From NCBI GenBank assembly GCA_003343905.1, contig QAKI01000070.1:1-42450 (forward strand): DNA of 42,450 bases. The letters are read 5' to 3'. Positions 1 through 7,595 of this stretch are shown here, in pieces (within the stretch, counting starts at the first letter, position 1; every line of letters begins with the position of its first letter). Both the position numbers and the translations under genes were made by a program. The notes beneath the pieces were generated by a model. It was not told the DNA's origin, searched no databases, and saw only the letters and a list, made by a program, of their open reading frames with translations. Origin of the DNA: Subdoligranulum variabile (GTDB lineage Bacteria; Bacillota; Clostridia; Oscillospirales; Ruminococcaceae).

Positions 1-365
1 GGGTGGAACAGGTCGGTGCGGGTCCAGTCAAAGATGGGCATGAAGTTGTAGCAGATGACCTTCACGCCGTACTTGGACAGGTTGCGGATGCACTGTTTGT
101 AGTTTTCGATGTACTGGTCGCGGGTGGGCAGGCCGATCTTGATGTCGTCATGGACGTTGACGCTCTCGACCACTTCGGCGGAAAAGCCCTTGGAATGGAT
201 CAGGTCCACGACCTTCTTGATCTCGTCCTCCTGCCAGACTTCGCCGGGCATTTTGTCGTGCAGCGCCCAGACGATGCTCTCGACGCCGGGGATCTGCCGG
301 ATGTCGTCCAGCGTGATGGGGTCGTTGCCTTCGCCGTACCAGCGCCAGCCCATTTTCATTTTCAT
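1..365 (-). CDS. uxuA: Mannonate dehydratase, N-terminal part (runs off window)
   Basis: This is the first 121 codons of UxuA, which dehydrates D-mannonate to 2-keto-3-deoxygluconate in cytoplasmic hexuronate catabolism. The reading frame begins MKMKMGWRWYGEGND and contains the family strings ITLDDIRQIPGV, VVESVNVHDDIK and ICYNFMPIFDWTRTDL. The start at 365 is supported by AAGGAGGA at about 374-381, 8-9 nt upstream. It lies downstream of uxuB on the same strand, giving a uxuB-uxuA unit separated by about 660 bp of repeats. The gene leaves the window at base 1; a C-terminal UxuA part with no N-terminus occupies the opposite end of the window (41797-42450) on the same strand. The identity is certain from the motifs; whether the two parts are one gene is not. 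Confidence 0.93.
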   Translation of the reverse strand, partial: MKMKMGWRWYGEGNDPITLDDIRQIPGVESIVWALHDKMPGEVWQEDEIKKVVDLIHSKGFSAEVVESVNVHDDIKIGLPTRDQYIENYKQCIRNLSKYGVKVICYNFMPIFDWTRTDLFH

Positions 366-1026
366 AAGGGGTGTCCTCCTTGTTGGTTTGTGGTGTTGGG
401 GTTTTGTGTTGTGGGTGAAAAAAACGAAACGCAGACCGGCAACGGGCGGTGTGGCCGAGCCCGTCCGGGCGGCCTGCAGGCCGCCCCTACAGCCGACGGA
501 AAGGGGCGATTTTCCCGGCAGGGGTGGTGCAAGAGGGAAAGTAAGACCCCTCAGGCCGCTGCGCGGCCAGCTCCCCTAAAAGGGGAGCCTTTGGCGGGTT
601 GTAGAGGAAAAGCCTCCCCTCGTAGGGGAGGTGTCTGCGAAGCAGACGGAGGGGTGGAAACTTTCCCATGACCCGAAACTTTCCGGGCAATAGAAACCGT
701 CCCGCGGCGGGGTCAAGACCCCGCCCTACAGAAGTAGGAAAACGGGGTTGCAGGCCGGTGACGGACCCCTCAGTCTGCGCCTGCGGCGCATCCAGCTCCC
801 CTAAAAGGGGAGCCTTTTGAACAGCTGCCACTTAGAAAGCCTCCCTTATGAGGGGAGCCTTTTGGATTGCTGCCCCTTGAAAAGCCTCCCCTCGTAGGGG
901 AGGTGTCTGCGAAGCAGACGGAGGGGTTGGAACTTTCCCATGACCCGAAACTTTCCGGGCAATAGAAACCGTCCCGTGGCGGGGTACGCCCCCGCCCTAC
1001 AGTTGCCCCTTTTGAATCAGGTCAAA
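366..1026. repeat. Repeat-filled gap between uxuB and uxuA
   Basis: I see no gene here. In order the stretch holds a REP-B palindrome (about 467-492), an E module (about 548-590), a D module (about 605-653), a REP-A palindrome ending CCCTAC (706-729), E modules (about 768-815 and 840-870), a second D module (about 885-927) and a REP-A variant with gtac in place of the TC-AA-GA centre (about 978-1000). The segment after each D module (GGAGGGGT..CTTTCCCATGACCCGAAACTTTCC, given here in broken form) is itself duplicated, at about 650-700 and 922-975, so part of the gap arose by local duplication. Confidence 0.8.
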
Positions 1027-2643
1027 TCAGGCCAGCGCCTCGTGCAGCGTCTTGCGCACCGCGCCGGGACCCGCCAGTTCGGCCACGAAGTATTCCTCGA
1101 TCTTCGCAGCCAGCGGCGTGGCGGTCAGGTCCACGCCGAAGATGGACGCATTGCTCAGGATGCCCTTGAGCTGGCCCTGATACGTCTCCGGCTTGCCCAC
1201 TTCGATGCCCGCCAGCTTCGCCTGCAGGTCGTCCTTCAGCGGGTCGGCCGAAACTTCAAACGCCTTGCCCTCGTCGTCCACCGCCAGCAGGTAACGCAGC
1301 CAGCCGGCCAGCGCCAGCGGGATGGATACCAGCGTGTTCAGGTCGCGGCCTTCCGCGATGTAGCTCTTGATGGTCTCGCCAAAGCGGATGCCCACCTTCT
1401 GGGACGTGTCGGTGGCGATGCGCTGCGGCGCGTCCGGCATGAAGGGGTTGGGCAGGCGCTGGCCCACGACCTCGTCAATGAACGCTTTGGGGTCCAGGAT
1501 GCCGGGGTCCACCACCACGGGCAGGCCCTCGACGTAGCCCAGCCGCTTGATGAGCGCCACGATGTCGGCGTCCTTCATCTCGTCGCAGATCAGCGTGTAG
1601 CCCAGCATGCAGCCGTACACGCTCATGGCCGTGTGCAGCGGGTTCAGGCAGGTGGTGACCTTCATGCGCTCGGTCTTGTTCACCGTGTCGCGGTCGGTCA
1701 GGTAGACGCCGGCCTTCTCCAGCGGCGGGCGGCCGTTGGGGAACTTGTCCTCGACCACCAGATACTGCGGGCGCTCGGCGTTGACGAAAGCCGCGATGTA
1801 GGTGTTCTTGGAAGTGACGATGGGCGCCATGCCCTCGATGCCGTCCTTCGCCAGCGATTCTTCCACCATCTGGTGCGGGCGCGGGGTGATCTTGTCGATC
1901 ATCGACCAGGGGAAGGCGATCTTCTTCTCGTCGTTGAGGTAGTCCAGGAAGTCCTGCCCCACAAAGCCCTTCTTCTGCCAGGCTTCGGCCACGGCCATCA
2001 CGCTGGCACGCAGCTTTTCGCCGTTGTGGGAGCAGTTGTCCATGCTGACGACGGCCAGCGGCGCGGCGCCCGCCTGGAAACGCTCATACAGCAGCGCGGC
2101 CACCAGGCTCATGGCGTGGCGGGCGTGGGCGGGGCCTTCGTCCATGTCGGCCTGGACCACCGGCATCAGGCTGCCGTCGGGACGGTAGAGGGCGTAGCCC
2201 TTCTCGGTGATGGTGAAAGAGATCATCTGCAGGCCGGGATCGGTGAAGATCTCCTTGAAGCGGGCCATCATGGCCGCGTCGGAGGAATCAGCGCGCAGGG
2301 CCTCGGCCACCGAACCGATGATCTCGCGGCTGGTGGTGCCGTCGGGGTTCAGCGTGACCATCATGGTCAGGTTGTCGTAGGGGGTGTAGATCTTGTCGAT
2401 GATGTCATAGTCGAAGGTGTCGGCCGCGATGATGCCGCGGTCGGCCAGCCCCTCATTGAGCAGGCGCTGCTGCAGCGCGGCGATGAAACCGCGGAAGATG
2501 TTGCCCGCGCCGAAGTGGACCCAGACGGGGTGGGCCTTGGTGGCGGCGGTCATGGCGGCGTGGTCGAAAGCGGGCAGTTTGACGCCCAGTTTTTCCCATT
2601 CGGCTTTGTGCGCGGTGAGGGAAGTTGCATTCATCTGCATCAT
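1027..2643 (-). CDS. uxuB: Fructuronate reductase / mannonate oxidoreductase
   Basis: The 538-aa protein belongs to the polyol (mannitol) dehydrogenase family and should interconvert D-fructuronate and D-mannonate with NAD(H), feeding UxuA. Near the N-terminus is the Rossmann dinucleotide motif FGAGNIFRGF. The family catalytic Lys-Asn-His arrangement is visible as K-VTTCLN-PLH in the middle of the protein. The ATG at 2643 was chosen because AAAGGAG lies 6 nt upstream; a longer reading from 2664 would place that ribosome binding site inside the gene. It is divergent from the AraC-family gene at 2825 and precedes uxuA on the same strand, so assignment as UxuB rather than a mannitol or altronate dehydrogenase rests mainly on this context. 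Confidence 0.87.
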   Translation of the reverse strand: MMQMNATSLTAHKAEWEKLGVKLPAFDHAAMTAATKAHPVWVHFGAGNIFRGFIAALQQRLLNEGLADRGIIAADTFDYDIIDKIYTPYDNLTMMVTLNPDGTTSREIIGSVAEALRADSSDAAMMARFKEIFTDPGLQMISFTITEKGYALYRPDGSLMPVVQADMDEGPAHARHAMSLVAALLYERFQAGAAPLAVVSMDNCSHNGEKLRASVMAVAEAWQKKGFVGQDFLDYLNDEKKIAFPWSMIDKITPRPHQMVEESLAKDGIEGMAPIVTSKNTYIAAFVNAERPQYLVVEDKFPNGRPPLEKAGVYLTDRDTVNKTERMKVTTCLNPLHTAMSVYGCMLGYTLICDEMKDADIVALIKRLGYVEGLPVVVDPGILDPKAFIDEVVGQRLPNPFMPDAPQRIATDTSQKVGIRFGETIKSYIAEGRDLNTLVSIPLALAGWLRYLLAVDDEGKAFEVSADPLKDDLQAKLAGIEVGKPETYQGQLKGILSNASIFGVDLTATPLAAKIEEYFVAELAGPGAVRKTLHEALA

Positions 2644-2701
2644 GAAACGCTCCTTTGTGTGCATGGGAATGGGGGCGGCCCTGTGCCACCCTGCTGCCTA
2701 C

Positions 2702-2730
2702 AGTATACGCTGCAATTTTTCACAAGAAAA
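2702..2730 (-). promoter_or_regulatory. Candidate uxuB promoter
   Basis: On the minus strand TATACT (2702-2707) is preceded at 17 bp by TTTTCT (2725-2730). The -10 is good and the -35 poor, which would suit a promoter needing an activator such as the divergent AraC-family protein. Inference from sequence only. Confidence 0.45.
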
Positions 2731-2743
2731 TGGCCGATGTTGC

Positions 2744-2772
2744 TTGAAAGATTGCAATAATTGCGGTAAACT
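2744..2772 (+). promoter_or_regulatory. Candidate promoter of the AraC-family gene with internal palindrome
   Basis: TTGAAA (2744-2749), a 17-bp spacer and TAAACT (2767-2772) form a plausible sigma-A promoter. The spacer contains the palindrome GCAAT-a-ATTGC (2754-2764), a possible operator located between the two divergent transcription units. Confidence 0.5.
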
Positions 2773-2824
2773 ATTAAAGTAGTGTAAAAGGCGGGGCCCG
2801 CGGGGCAGGCCACGGAGGTGCAAC

Positions 2825-3745
2825 ATGGCAAAACCGGCGTACAATCCCTATACCGGGCGGCAGACGATGGTGGAGCCGGACTACGAGATCTATCGGTACC
2901 GGTCCACCTACATGAACGAGGTGGACCTGCACCACCACGATTTTTACGAGATCTACCTGCTGCTGCGCGGCCGGGTGGAATACATCGTGGAGAACAAAAT
3001 TTTCCGTATGCGGCCGGGCGACTGGATGCTGGTCAGCCCGCTGGAACTGCACCAGGCGCGCATCGGCCCCGACGATACCTATGAGCGCATTGTGCTGTGG
3101 GTGGCGCGACCGTATCTGGAGGGGCTTTCGACCCCGCGCACCAGCCTGACCCGCTGTTTTGACACCAGCGTGCCCACCCACACGAACCTGCTGCGGCCGG
3201 GCGGCGCGGTGGGGGCGCAGCTTCGCGCGGAGGTGGAGCGGCTGTACAAGCAGCGGACCTCGCGGGCGTACGGCAGCGACCTTCTGGCGCAGGGCGCGCT
3301 GGTGGAACTGCTGGTGGGCCTGAACCGCATGGCCGAGGAGCGCAGCGACAGCGGCCCCGCGGGCGCCAGCGACGAGGCGGTGGACGCGGTGCTGCATTAC
3401 ATCAACGAGCATTTCAGCGAACCGCTGACGCTGGACGAGCTGGCGGCGCGGTTTTTCATCAGCAAGTACCACCTGCTGCGCAAGTTCGACGCGCAGGTGG
3501 GAACGACGGTACACCGTTATATTTTGCAGAAACGGCTTATCAACGCCAAGCAGCTTTTGGCGGGGGGCGTGCCGCCGAGCCAGGTGTGCCAGTACTGCGG
3601 GTTTGGCGATTACGCGAACTTTTACCGGGCGTTCAAGACCGAGTACGGCCAGACGCCGCGCCAGTTCGTGCAGAGCGTGCGCGGCGCGGGGGGCGTTGGG
3701 GGTGTCCTTTCTTTGCAAAGAAAGGACCAAAGAAACTCTCTATAA
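2825..3745 (+). CDS. AraC-family transcriptional regulator with cupin sensor domain
   Basis: The 306-aa protein has an N-terminal cupin-like ligand-binding region (about residues 20-100; HHHDFYEIYLLLRG, RPGDWMLVSPLELHQ) and a C-terminal double helix-turn-helix domain (about residues 190-285; LTLDELAARFFISKYHLLRKF and the second helix ending FGDYANFYRAFKTEYGQTPRQF). GGAGGT lies 5 nt before the ATG. It is divergent from uxuB, so a role as sensor-activator of the glucuronate genes is a reasonable inference. The last dozen residues (LSLQRKDQRNSL) are encoded by an M7 palindrome (3704-3727), and the stop codon overlaps the first bases of the terminator, so the native C-terminus has probably been replaced by repeat sequence. 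Confidence 0.88.
   Translation: MAKPAYNPYTGRQTMVEPDYEIYRYRSTYMNEVDLHHHDFYEIYLLLRGRVEYIVENKIFRMRPGDWMLVSPLELHQARIGPDDTYERIVLWVARPYLEGLSTPRTSLTRCFDTSVPTHTNLLRPGGAVGAQLRAEVERLYKQRTSRAYGSDLLAQGALVELLVGLNRMAEERSDSGPAGASDEAVDAVLHYINEHFSEPLTLDELAARFFISKYHLLRKFDAQVGTTVHRYILQKRLINAKQLLAGGVPPSQVCQYCGFGDYANFYRAFKTEYGQTPRQFVQSVRGAGGVGGVLSLQRKDQRNSL
3704..3727. repeat. M7 palindrome overlapping the end of the AraC-family gene
   Basis: A perfect 24-nt palindrome with arms GTCCTTTCTTTG and CAAAGAAAGGAC and no loop. It is the first of about twenty M7 elements in the window, here followed by caaagaaact and the terminator at 3744-3775. Confidence 0.85.
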
Positions 3746-3775
3746 AAAGGCATGGGTGTACACCCATGCCTTTTT
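3744..3775 (+). terminator. Rho-independent terminator after the AraC-family gene
   Basis: Arms GGCATGGGTGT and ACACCCATGCC form a perfect stem flanked by A5 and T5, so it can work in both directions. The same or nearly the same hairpin recurs at 20425-20456, 39817-39850 and 41714-41746. Confidence 0.9.
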
Positions 3776-3800
3776 GGTGAAAATTCTTTTGGTTCTTTTC

Positions 3801-3966
3801 CGGGTGCAGCGGGCTGGGCAACGGTGCGGGAATGCTCGCTGCCGGGCGCAGCCGCAAGGAAGGAGGGCGCAGCCATACTGTATGTATGGCAAGGCCGAGT
3901 GACGCGGCGGATGCAGCCCGGCAGCAGAACAGGACCGCGCCGGGGATTCGGCTCCGCTGTACCCTG
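3801..3966 (+). mobile_element. 166-bp terminal-inverted-repeat element inside an M7 palindrome (copy 1)
   Basis: The element begins CGGGTGCAGCGG and ends CCGCTGTACCCTG, imperfect terminal inverted repeats. It separates the two arms of an M7 palindrome (GGTTCTTTTC on the left, AAGAAAAGAACG on the right). Internally GCTGCCGGGC (3838-3847) pairs perfectly with GCCCGGCAGC (3916-3925) and GCCATAC (3872-3878) with GTATGGC (3884-3890). It has no open reading frame of note. A nearly identical inverted copy of the same 166-bp length lies at 41523-41688 and a diverged one at 25135-25299. It may be a MITE-like passenger or a structured RNA. Confidence 0.75.
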
Positions 3967-4220
3967 ATAAGAAAAGAACGATAAAAAATGATTTTATGTA
4001 GGGCGGGGTCAAGACCCGCCCTACGAATTGCCAGAAACGCTCCGTTTTATCTGTGCGTTCCGGCAGCTCGCGGCCGTTCGCGGCAAAGCACACTTTTGCC
4101 GCTTTCTTTACAAAGAAAGCGGCGCAAAGAAATTCCAACCTGTCCCATCATTTCGAGCGGGCCGCAGGCCCGCGATCCACCTTATTTATTATCTATTATC
4201 TCTTATCTTTTATCTATTTT
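3967..4220. repeat. Repeat cluster: REP-A, M7 and C module
   Basis: After the 166-bp element come a REP-A-type palindrome (3998-4026), an M7 palindrome with arms GCCGCTTTCTTT/AAAGAAAGCGGC (4098-4123), the linker gcaaagaaattccaa, and a C module: GCGGGCC-gca-GGCCCGC then ATCCACC and heptamers of the form TNTTATC (about 4151-4222). The heptamers touch the stop of the minus-strand lipoprotein gene. No gene seen. Confidence 0.8.
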
Positions 4221-4802
4221 CTATGGTTCGATGGCCCGGTCCGCCGCGTCCAGCTTCTCCTCCACGCCGCTCAGGTCCATCGCCCCAAAATCCTGCGTCA
4301 CGCCCGCGTCGTCCAGCAGCCCCTGCTGCGCGGCCGGGTCCTCACAGATGCTCTGCGCACACGCATACACCCCAGGCCAGTTCTCGTCCAGCGTCGCGCG
4401 CTCGGCTTCGCTCAGACTGTCCCGCCAAAGCACCGTTTCGCTGTACACCGCGTCCGGCCCGCCGTTCTCCCCGGCCAGGTAGGTCACCAGGTCCGCCGCC
4501 GCCAGGGCCGCTTTCAGGCTGCCGCCCGCGCTGCCCGTCTCGTAGGCAAGGCAGCCGTCCAGCGCGGCGGCCAGCGTCGGGGCAGGCGCGCCGTTCTCCG
4601 CGGTGGCGTTTCCGTTGGCCGTGCTTTGGGCGCTCTGGGCGCTCTCGGCCGTTTCGGCTGTGGCGGGCGGCGCCGGCACGGCGTCCGCTGTGGGCGCGGG
4701 CGTGCATCCCGCCAGCAGCGCCAGCGCGGCAGCGGTCAGCAGCGCCGCCCATGCAGGGCGGCGCCGGGATGTCCCGGTCGGGTTCGGCAGGCAGCGTTTC
4801 AT
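4221..4802 (-). CDS. Putative lipoprotein of unknown function
   Basis: The 193-aa protein has a basic N-terminus, a hydrophobic stretch and a lipobox LLAGC (Cys at about residue 33), so it should be exported and lipid-anchored on the outer face of the membrane. A low-complexity Ala/Thr/Pro/Glu linker (about residues 34-75) precedes a mostly helical acidic domain with no motif I recognise. AAGGGGGA lies 8 nt before the ATG. It stands alone, transcribed away from the M18 aminopeptidase, with its own promoter at 4869-4897. No function can be assigned. Confidence 0.75.
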   Translation of the reverse strand: MKRCLPNPTGTSRRRPAWAALLTAAALALLAGCTPAPTADAVPAPPATAETAESAQSAQSTANGNATAENGAPAPTLAAALDGCLAYETGSAGGSLKAALAAADLVTYLAGENGGPDAVYSETVLWRDSLSEAERATLDENWPGVYACAQSICEDPAAQQGLLDDAGVTQDFGAMDLSGVEEKLDAADRAIEP

Positions 4803-4868
4803 ACAAGATCCCCCTTTTCCTATAATCCATAGTATGTGCGGCGGCGCGCAGCGTGAAAACCTGTACCC

Positions 4869-4897
4869 ACTATACGCCGAATTTTTATGGTTTGCAA
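4869..4897 (-). promoter_or_regulatory. Promoter of the lipoprotein gene
   Basis: On the minus strand TTGCAA (4892-4897), a 17-bp spacer and TATAGT (4869-4874) match a sigma-A promoter about 70 bp before the start codon. Confidence 0.65.
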
Positions 4898-4898
4898 C

Positions 4899-4927
4899 TT
4901 GCCCCCGGCCGGGTTTTGCGGTACAAT
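4899..4927 (+). promoter_or_regulatory. Promoter of the M18 aminopeptidase-gluQ operon
   Basis: TTGCCC (4899-4904), 17 bp, TACAAT (4922-4927), about 60 bp before the start. It lies back to back with the lipoprotein promoter, the two -35 boxes being only one base apart. Confidence 0.65.
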
Positions 4928-4987
4928 AGAGGGCAGAAGGGCGGGAACACTGCCGCCGCCCTTCCCACAGGAGGAACAGGGTGTACG

Positions 4988-6286
4988 ATGATCGAAGATC
5001 TGTTTGAATTTTTGCAGGAGGGCGTGACCCCCTACCATGCCGCCGCCACCGCGGCTGCCTGGCTGGACGCCGCCGGTTTCACGCGGCTGGAAGAAGCCGA
5101 TTACTGGAACCTGGAACCCGGCCACGGGTACTACATCACCCGGGGCGGCTCCGCCGTGGTGGCCTGGCGCGTCCCGGACCATGCCATCGGCGGGTGGCGC
5201 ATCACGGCCAGCCACAGCGATTGCCCCGGCTGGAAGATCAAATCCGACACGGTGGAAAACGACGGCTGCCGCCGCCTGAGCGTGGAGGGCTACGGCGGCA
5301 TGAACATGGCCACCTGGCTGGACCGGCCCCTGACCGTGGCGGGCCGCGTGCTGCTGCGCACAGAGGACGGCGTGGAAACGCGGCTGGTCCACTTTGACCG
5401 GGACCTGCTGGTGATCCCGTCGCTGGCCATCCACATGCAGCGCGACGTGAACCGCGGCCACGACTACAACCCCCAGGTGGATATGCAGCCGCTGTGGGGC
5501 CCGGCCGGCAGCCGCACGCTGACCGACCTGCTGTGCGCCGAGCTGGGCGTGGAACCGGGCGACATCCTGGACCGCGACCTGCAACTGGTGGTGCGGCAGG
5601 CCCCGGCCGTTGTGGGGCCGGAGGGGGAGTTCTTCCTCTCGCCGCGCATCGACGATCTGGAATGCGCCGCCGCCACGCTGCTGGGCTTCATCGACGCGGC
5701 CGCCGAGACCGACAGCGCCTGCGCCCCGGTCTGGGCGATGCTGGACAACGAAGAAGTGGGGTCCTCGTCCCGGCAGGGCGCGCAGAGCAGTTTTCTGCGC
5801 GACGTGCTGGACCGCATCATCGAAGCCGTGCCCCACAGCGCCCAGGGCGCCCCGCGCGCGCTGGCAAACAGCTTCCTGCTCAGCGCCGACAACGGCCACG
5901 CCGCCCACCCCAACTTTGCCGCCAAGAGCGACCCCGCCGCGCCCGTCCGGCTGGGCGGCGGCGTGGTGCTGAAGTACAACGCCAGCCAGAAATATACGAC
6001 CAATGCCGTCAGCGGCGGCATCTTCCGCGCCGTATGTGAAAAAGCCGGCGTGCCGGTGCAGGTCTTTACCAACCGGGCCGACGAACCCGGCGGCAGCACG
6101 CTGGGCAACCTGCAAAGCCACAGCCTGCCCATCCCCATGGCCGACATCGGGCTGGCCCAGCTTGCCATGCACTCGGCTGTCGAGACGGCCGCTGTGTCCG
6201 ACGTGAACGCTATGGTGCGCGCGGTCGCCGCCTTCTACCGCGTACACCTGCGCGCGCTGGGCGACGGCGTCTATACGCTGGAATGA
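4988..6286 (+). CDS. M18-family aminopeptidase
   Basis: The 432-aa protein is a cytosolic zinc aminopeptidase of family M18 (ApeB/aspartyl aminopeptidase-like) that releases N-terminal residues from peptides. Visible family signatures are ASHSDCPGW (metal-binding His and Asp at about 76 and 78), LDNEEVGSSSRQGAQS (metal ligand and catalytic Glu pair), SADNGHAAHPN, KYNASQKYTTNAVSG and the C-terminal TLGNLQSHSLPIPMADIG with a final metal-binding His in AMHSAVE. The ATG at 4988 was chosen because AGGAGG lies at 4969-4974; the frame is open further upstream but that part covers the promoter. Its TGA overlaps the ATG of gluQ, implying translational coupling. Confidence 0.92.
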   Translation: MIEDLFEFLQEGVTPYHAAATAAAWLDAAGFTRLEEADYWNLEPGHGYYITRGGSAVVAWRVPDHAIGGWRITASHSDCPGWKIKSDTVENDGCRRLSVEGYGGMNMATWLDRPLTVAGRVLLRTEDGVETRLVHFDRDLLVIPSLAIHMQRDVNRGHDYNPQVDMQPLWGPAGSRTLTDLLCAELGVEPGDILDRDLQLVVRQAPAVVGPEGEFFLSPRIDDLECAAATLLGFIDAAAETDSACAPVWAMLDNEEVGSSSRQGAQSSFLRDVLDRIIEAVPHSAQGAPRALANSFLLSADNGHAAHPNFAAKSDPAAPVRLGGGVVLKYNASQKYTTNAVSGGIFRAVCEKAGVPVQVFTNRADEPGGSTLGNLQSHSLPIPMADIGLAQLAMHSAVETAAVSDVNAMVRAVAAFYRVHLRALGDGVYTLE

Positions 6287-7203
6287 CGGCGGGCCGCTAC
6301 GCCCCCAGCCCCAGCGGCCGGATGCACCTGGGCAACCTGCTGTGCTGCCTGCTGGCATGGCTTTCGGCCAAGAGCAAAGGCGGGAAGGTATGGCTGCGCA
6401 TCGAGGACCTGGACGCCGCGCGCTGCCCCCGGCGCTATGCGGACGCCATCGTGGACGATCTGGCGTGGCTGGGACTTTCGGCCGACGGGCCGGACCCGCC
6501 GGTGTACCAGAGCGAACGGTCGGCCATCTACCAGCAGTTCTATGACAAGCTGGCCGCGCGCGGGATGGTCTACCCCTGTTTTTGCAGCCGCAGCCAGCTC
6601 CATGCGGCCAGCGCCCCCCACCGCAGCGACGGACAGGTGCTTTACCCCGGCACCTGCCGAAACCTGACCCCCGAAGAGATCGCCGAAAAAGCCCGCCGCA
6701 AAGCCCCTGCCTGGCGGGTACGGGTACCCGACGAGGAGATTACCTTCGTGGACGGCCACATGGGCCGCTACACCGAGAACCTGGCCCGCGACTGCGGGGA
6801 CTTTTACCTGCGCCGGGCGGACGGTGTGTTTGCATACCAGTTGGCCGTGGTGGTAGACGACGCGCTGATGGGCGTGACCGAAGTGGTGCGCGGCGCGGAC
6901 CTGCTGAGCAGCACGCCCCGGCAGTTGTGGCTGTACCGGGAACTGGGCCTGACGGCCCCGCGGTTTTACCATCTGCCGCTGCTGCTGGACCACGAAGGGC
7001 GGCGGCTGTCCAAACGGGACGGCGACCAAAGCCTGGAGAACCTGCGCGCGCGGTATGCGCCGGAGGAGGTCATCGGCAAGCTGGCCTTTGCCTGCGGCTT
7101 GCAGGACACGCCGCGGCCTGTGACGCCGGTGGAACTGGCGGGACGCTTTGACTGGGACAGAGTGCCGAGGGAGGACATCCTGCTGCCGGAAGGGCTGTTT
7201 TGA
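6283..7203 (+). CDS. gluQ: Glutamyl-queuosine tRNA(Asp) synthetase
   Basis: The 306-aa protein is a truncated GluRS paralogue lacking the anticodon-binding domain, known to attach glutamate to the queuosine base of tRNA(Asp). The class I signature appears as APSPSGRMHLGN near the N-terminus and the KMSKS-like loop as RRLSKRDGD at about residue 240. Cysteines in YPCFCSRSQL and GTCRN fit the zinc-binding site. It overlaps the aminopeptidase stop by 4 nt (ATGA). Full-length GluRS is excluded by the size. It ends 55-60 nt before an M7 palindrome. Confidence 0.92.
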   Translation: MTAGRYAPSPSGRMHLGNLLCCLLAWLSAKSKGGKVWLRIEDLDAARCPRRYADAIVDDLAWLGLSADGPDPPVYQSERSAIYQQFYDKLAARGMVYPCFCSRSQLHAASAPHRSDGQVLYPGTCRNLTPEEIAEKARRKAPAWRVRVPDEEITFVDGHMGRYTENLARDCGDFYLRRADGVFAYQLAVVVDDALMGVTEVVRGADLLSSTPRQLWLYRELGLTAPRFYHLPLLLDHEGRRLSKRDGDQSLENLRARYAPEEVIGKLAFACGLQDTPRPVTPVELAGRFDWDRVPREDILLPEGLF

Positions 7204-7595
7204 GAGAAAATAAAAAATCATAAATGCACCGGGCCGATGGCCGTGACAACAGGATTGGAATTTCTTCGCTTCCTTCTTTGTAAAGAAGGAAGGAAGCGGC
7301 GACCTGTAGGGCGGGGTCGTACCCCGCCGCGGGGACCTTGCAGACGATGCACATTGTTGGCGATTTTTCGAGGTCATGATTGGATGTAGGGGCGGCCTGT
7401 AGGCCGCCCGTGTCGTATCCCGGCAGACGCAGTGCTGCCGGGGAACGGGAGCCCTACGGTCTGCCGGAAAGTGGCAAACAAAAAATGCCGTCTGCGGCGG
7501 TTCGTAGGGCGGGGTCTTGACCCCGCCGCGGGGACATCCCGGAAGGTGCTGCGCGGCCGGGTAGCGAGACCCCTCAGGCTGCGCCTGCGGCGCAT
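7204..7595. repeat. Repeat block leading into the 265-bp array (X1)
   Basis: The block contains an M7 palindrome (about 7267-7297), a REP-A variant starting at 7306, a REP-B starting at 7386, a second REP-A at about 7504-7533 and the start of an E module. The segment 7306-7560 is closely similar to 12435-12690 on the other side of the array (shared landmarks acattgttggcgattttt, gcagtgctgccggggaacgg, gtggcaaacaaaaaa), so X1 and X2 are a direct duplication flanking the array. Confidence 0.8.

Noticed and set aside
3801..3966. tRNA or riboswitch in the 166-bp element
   Set aside because: It is highly structured but I could not fit a cloverleaf or a riboswitch core that I know; it is left as an unassigned structured element.
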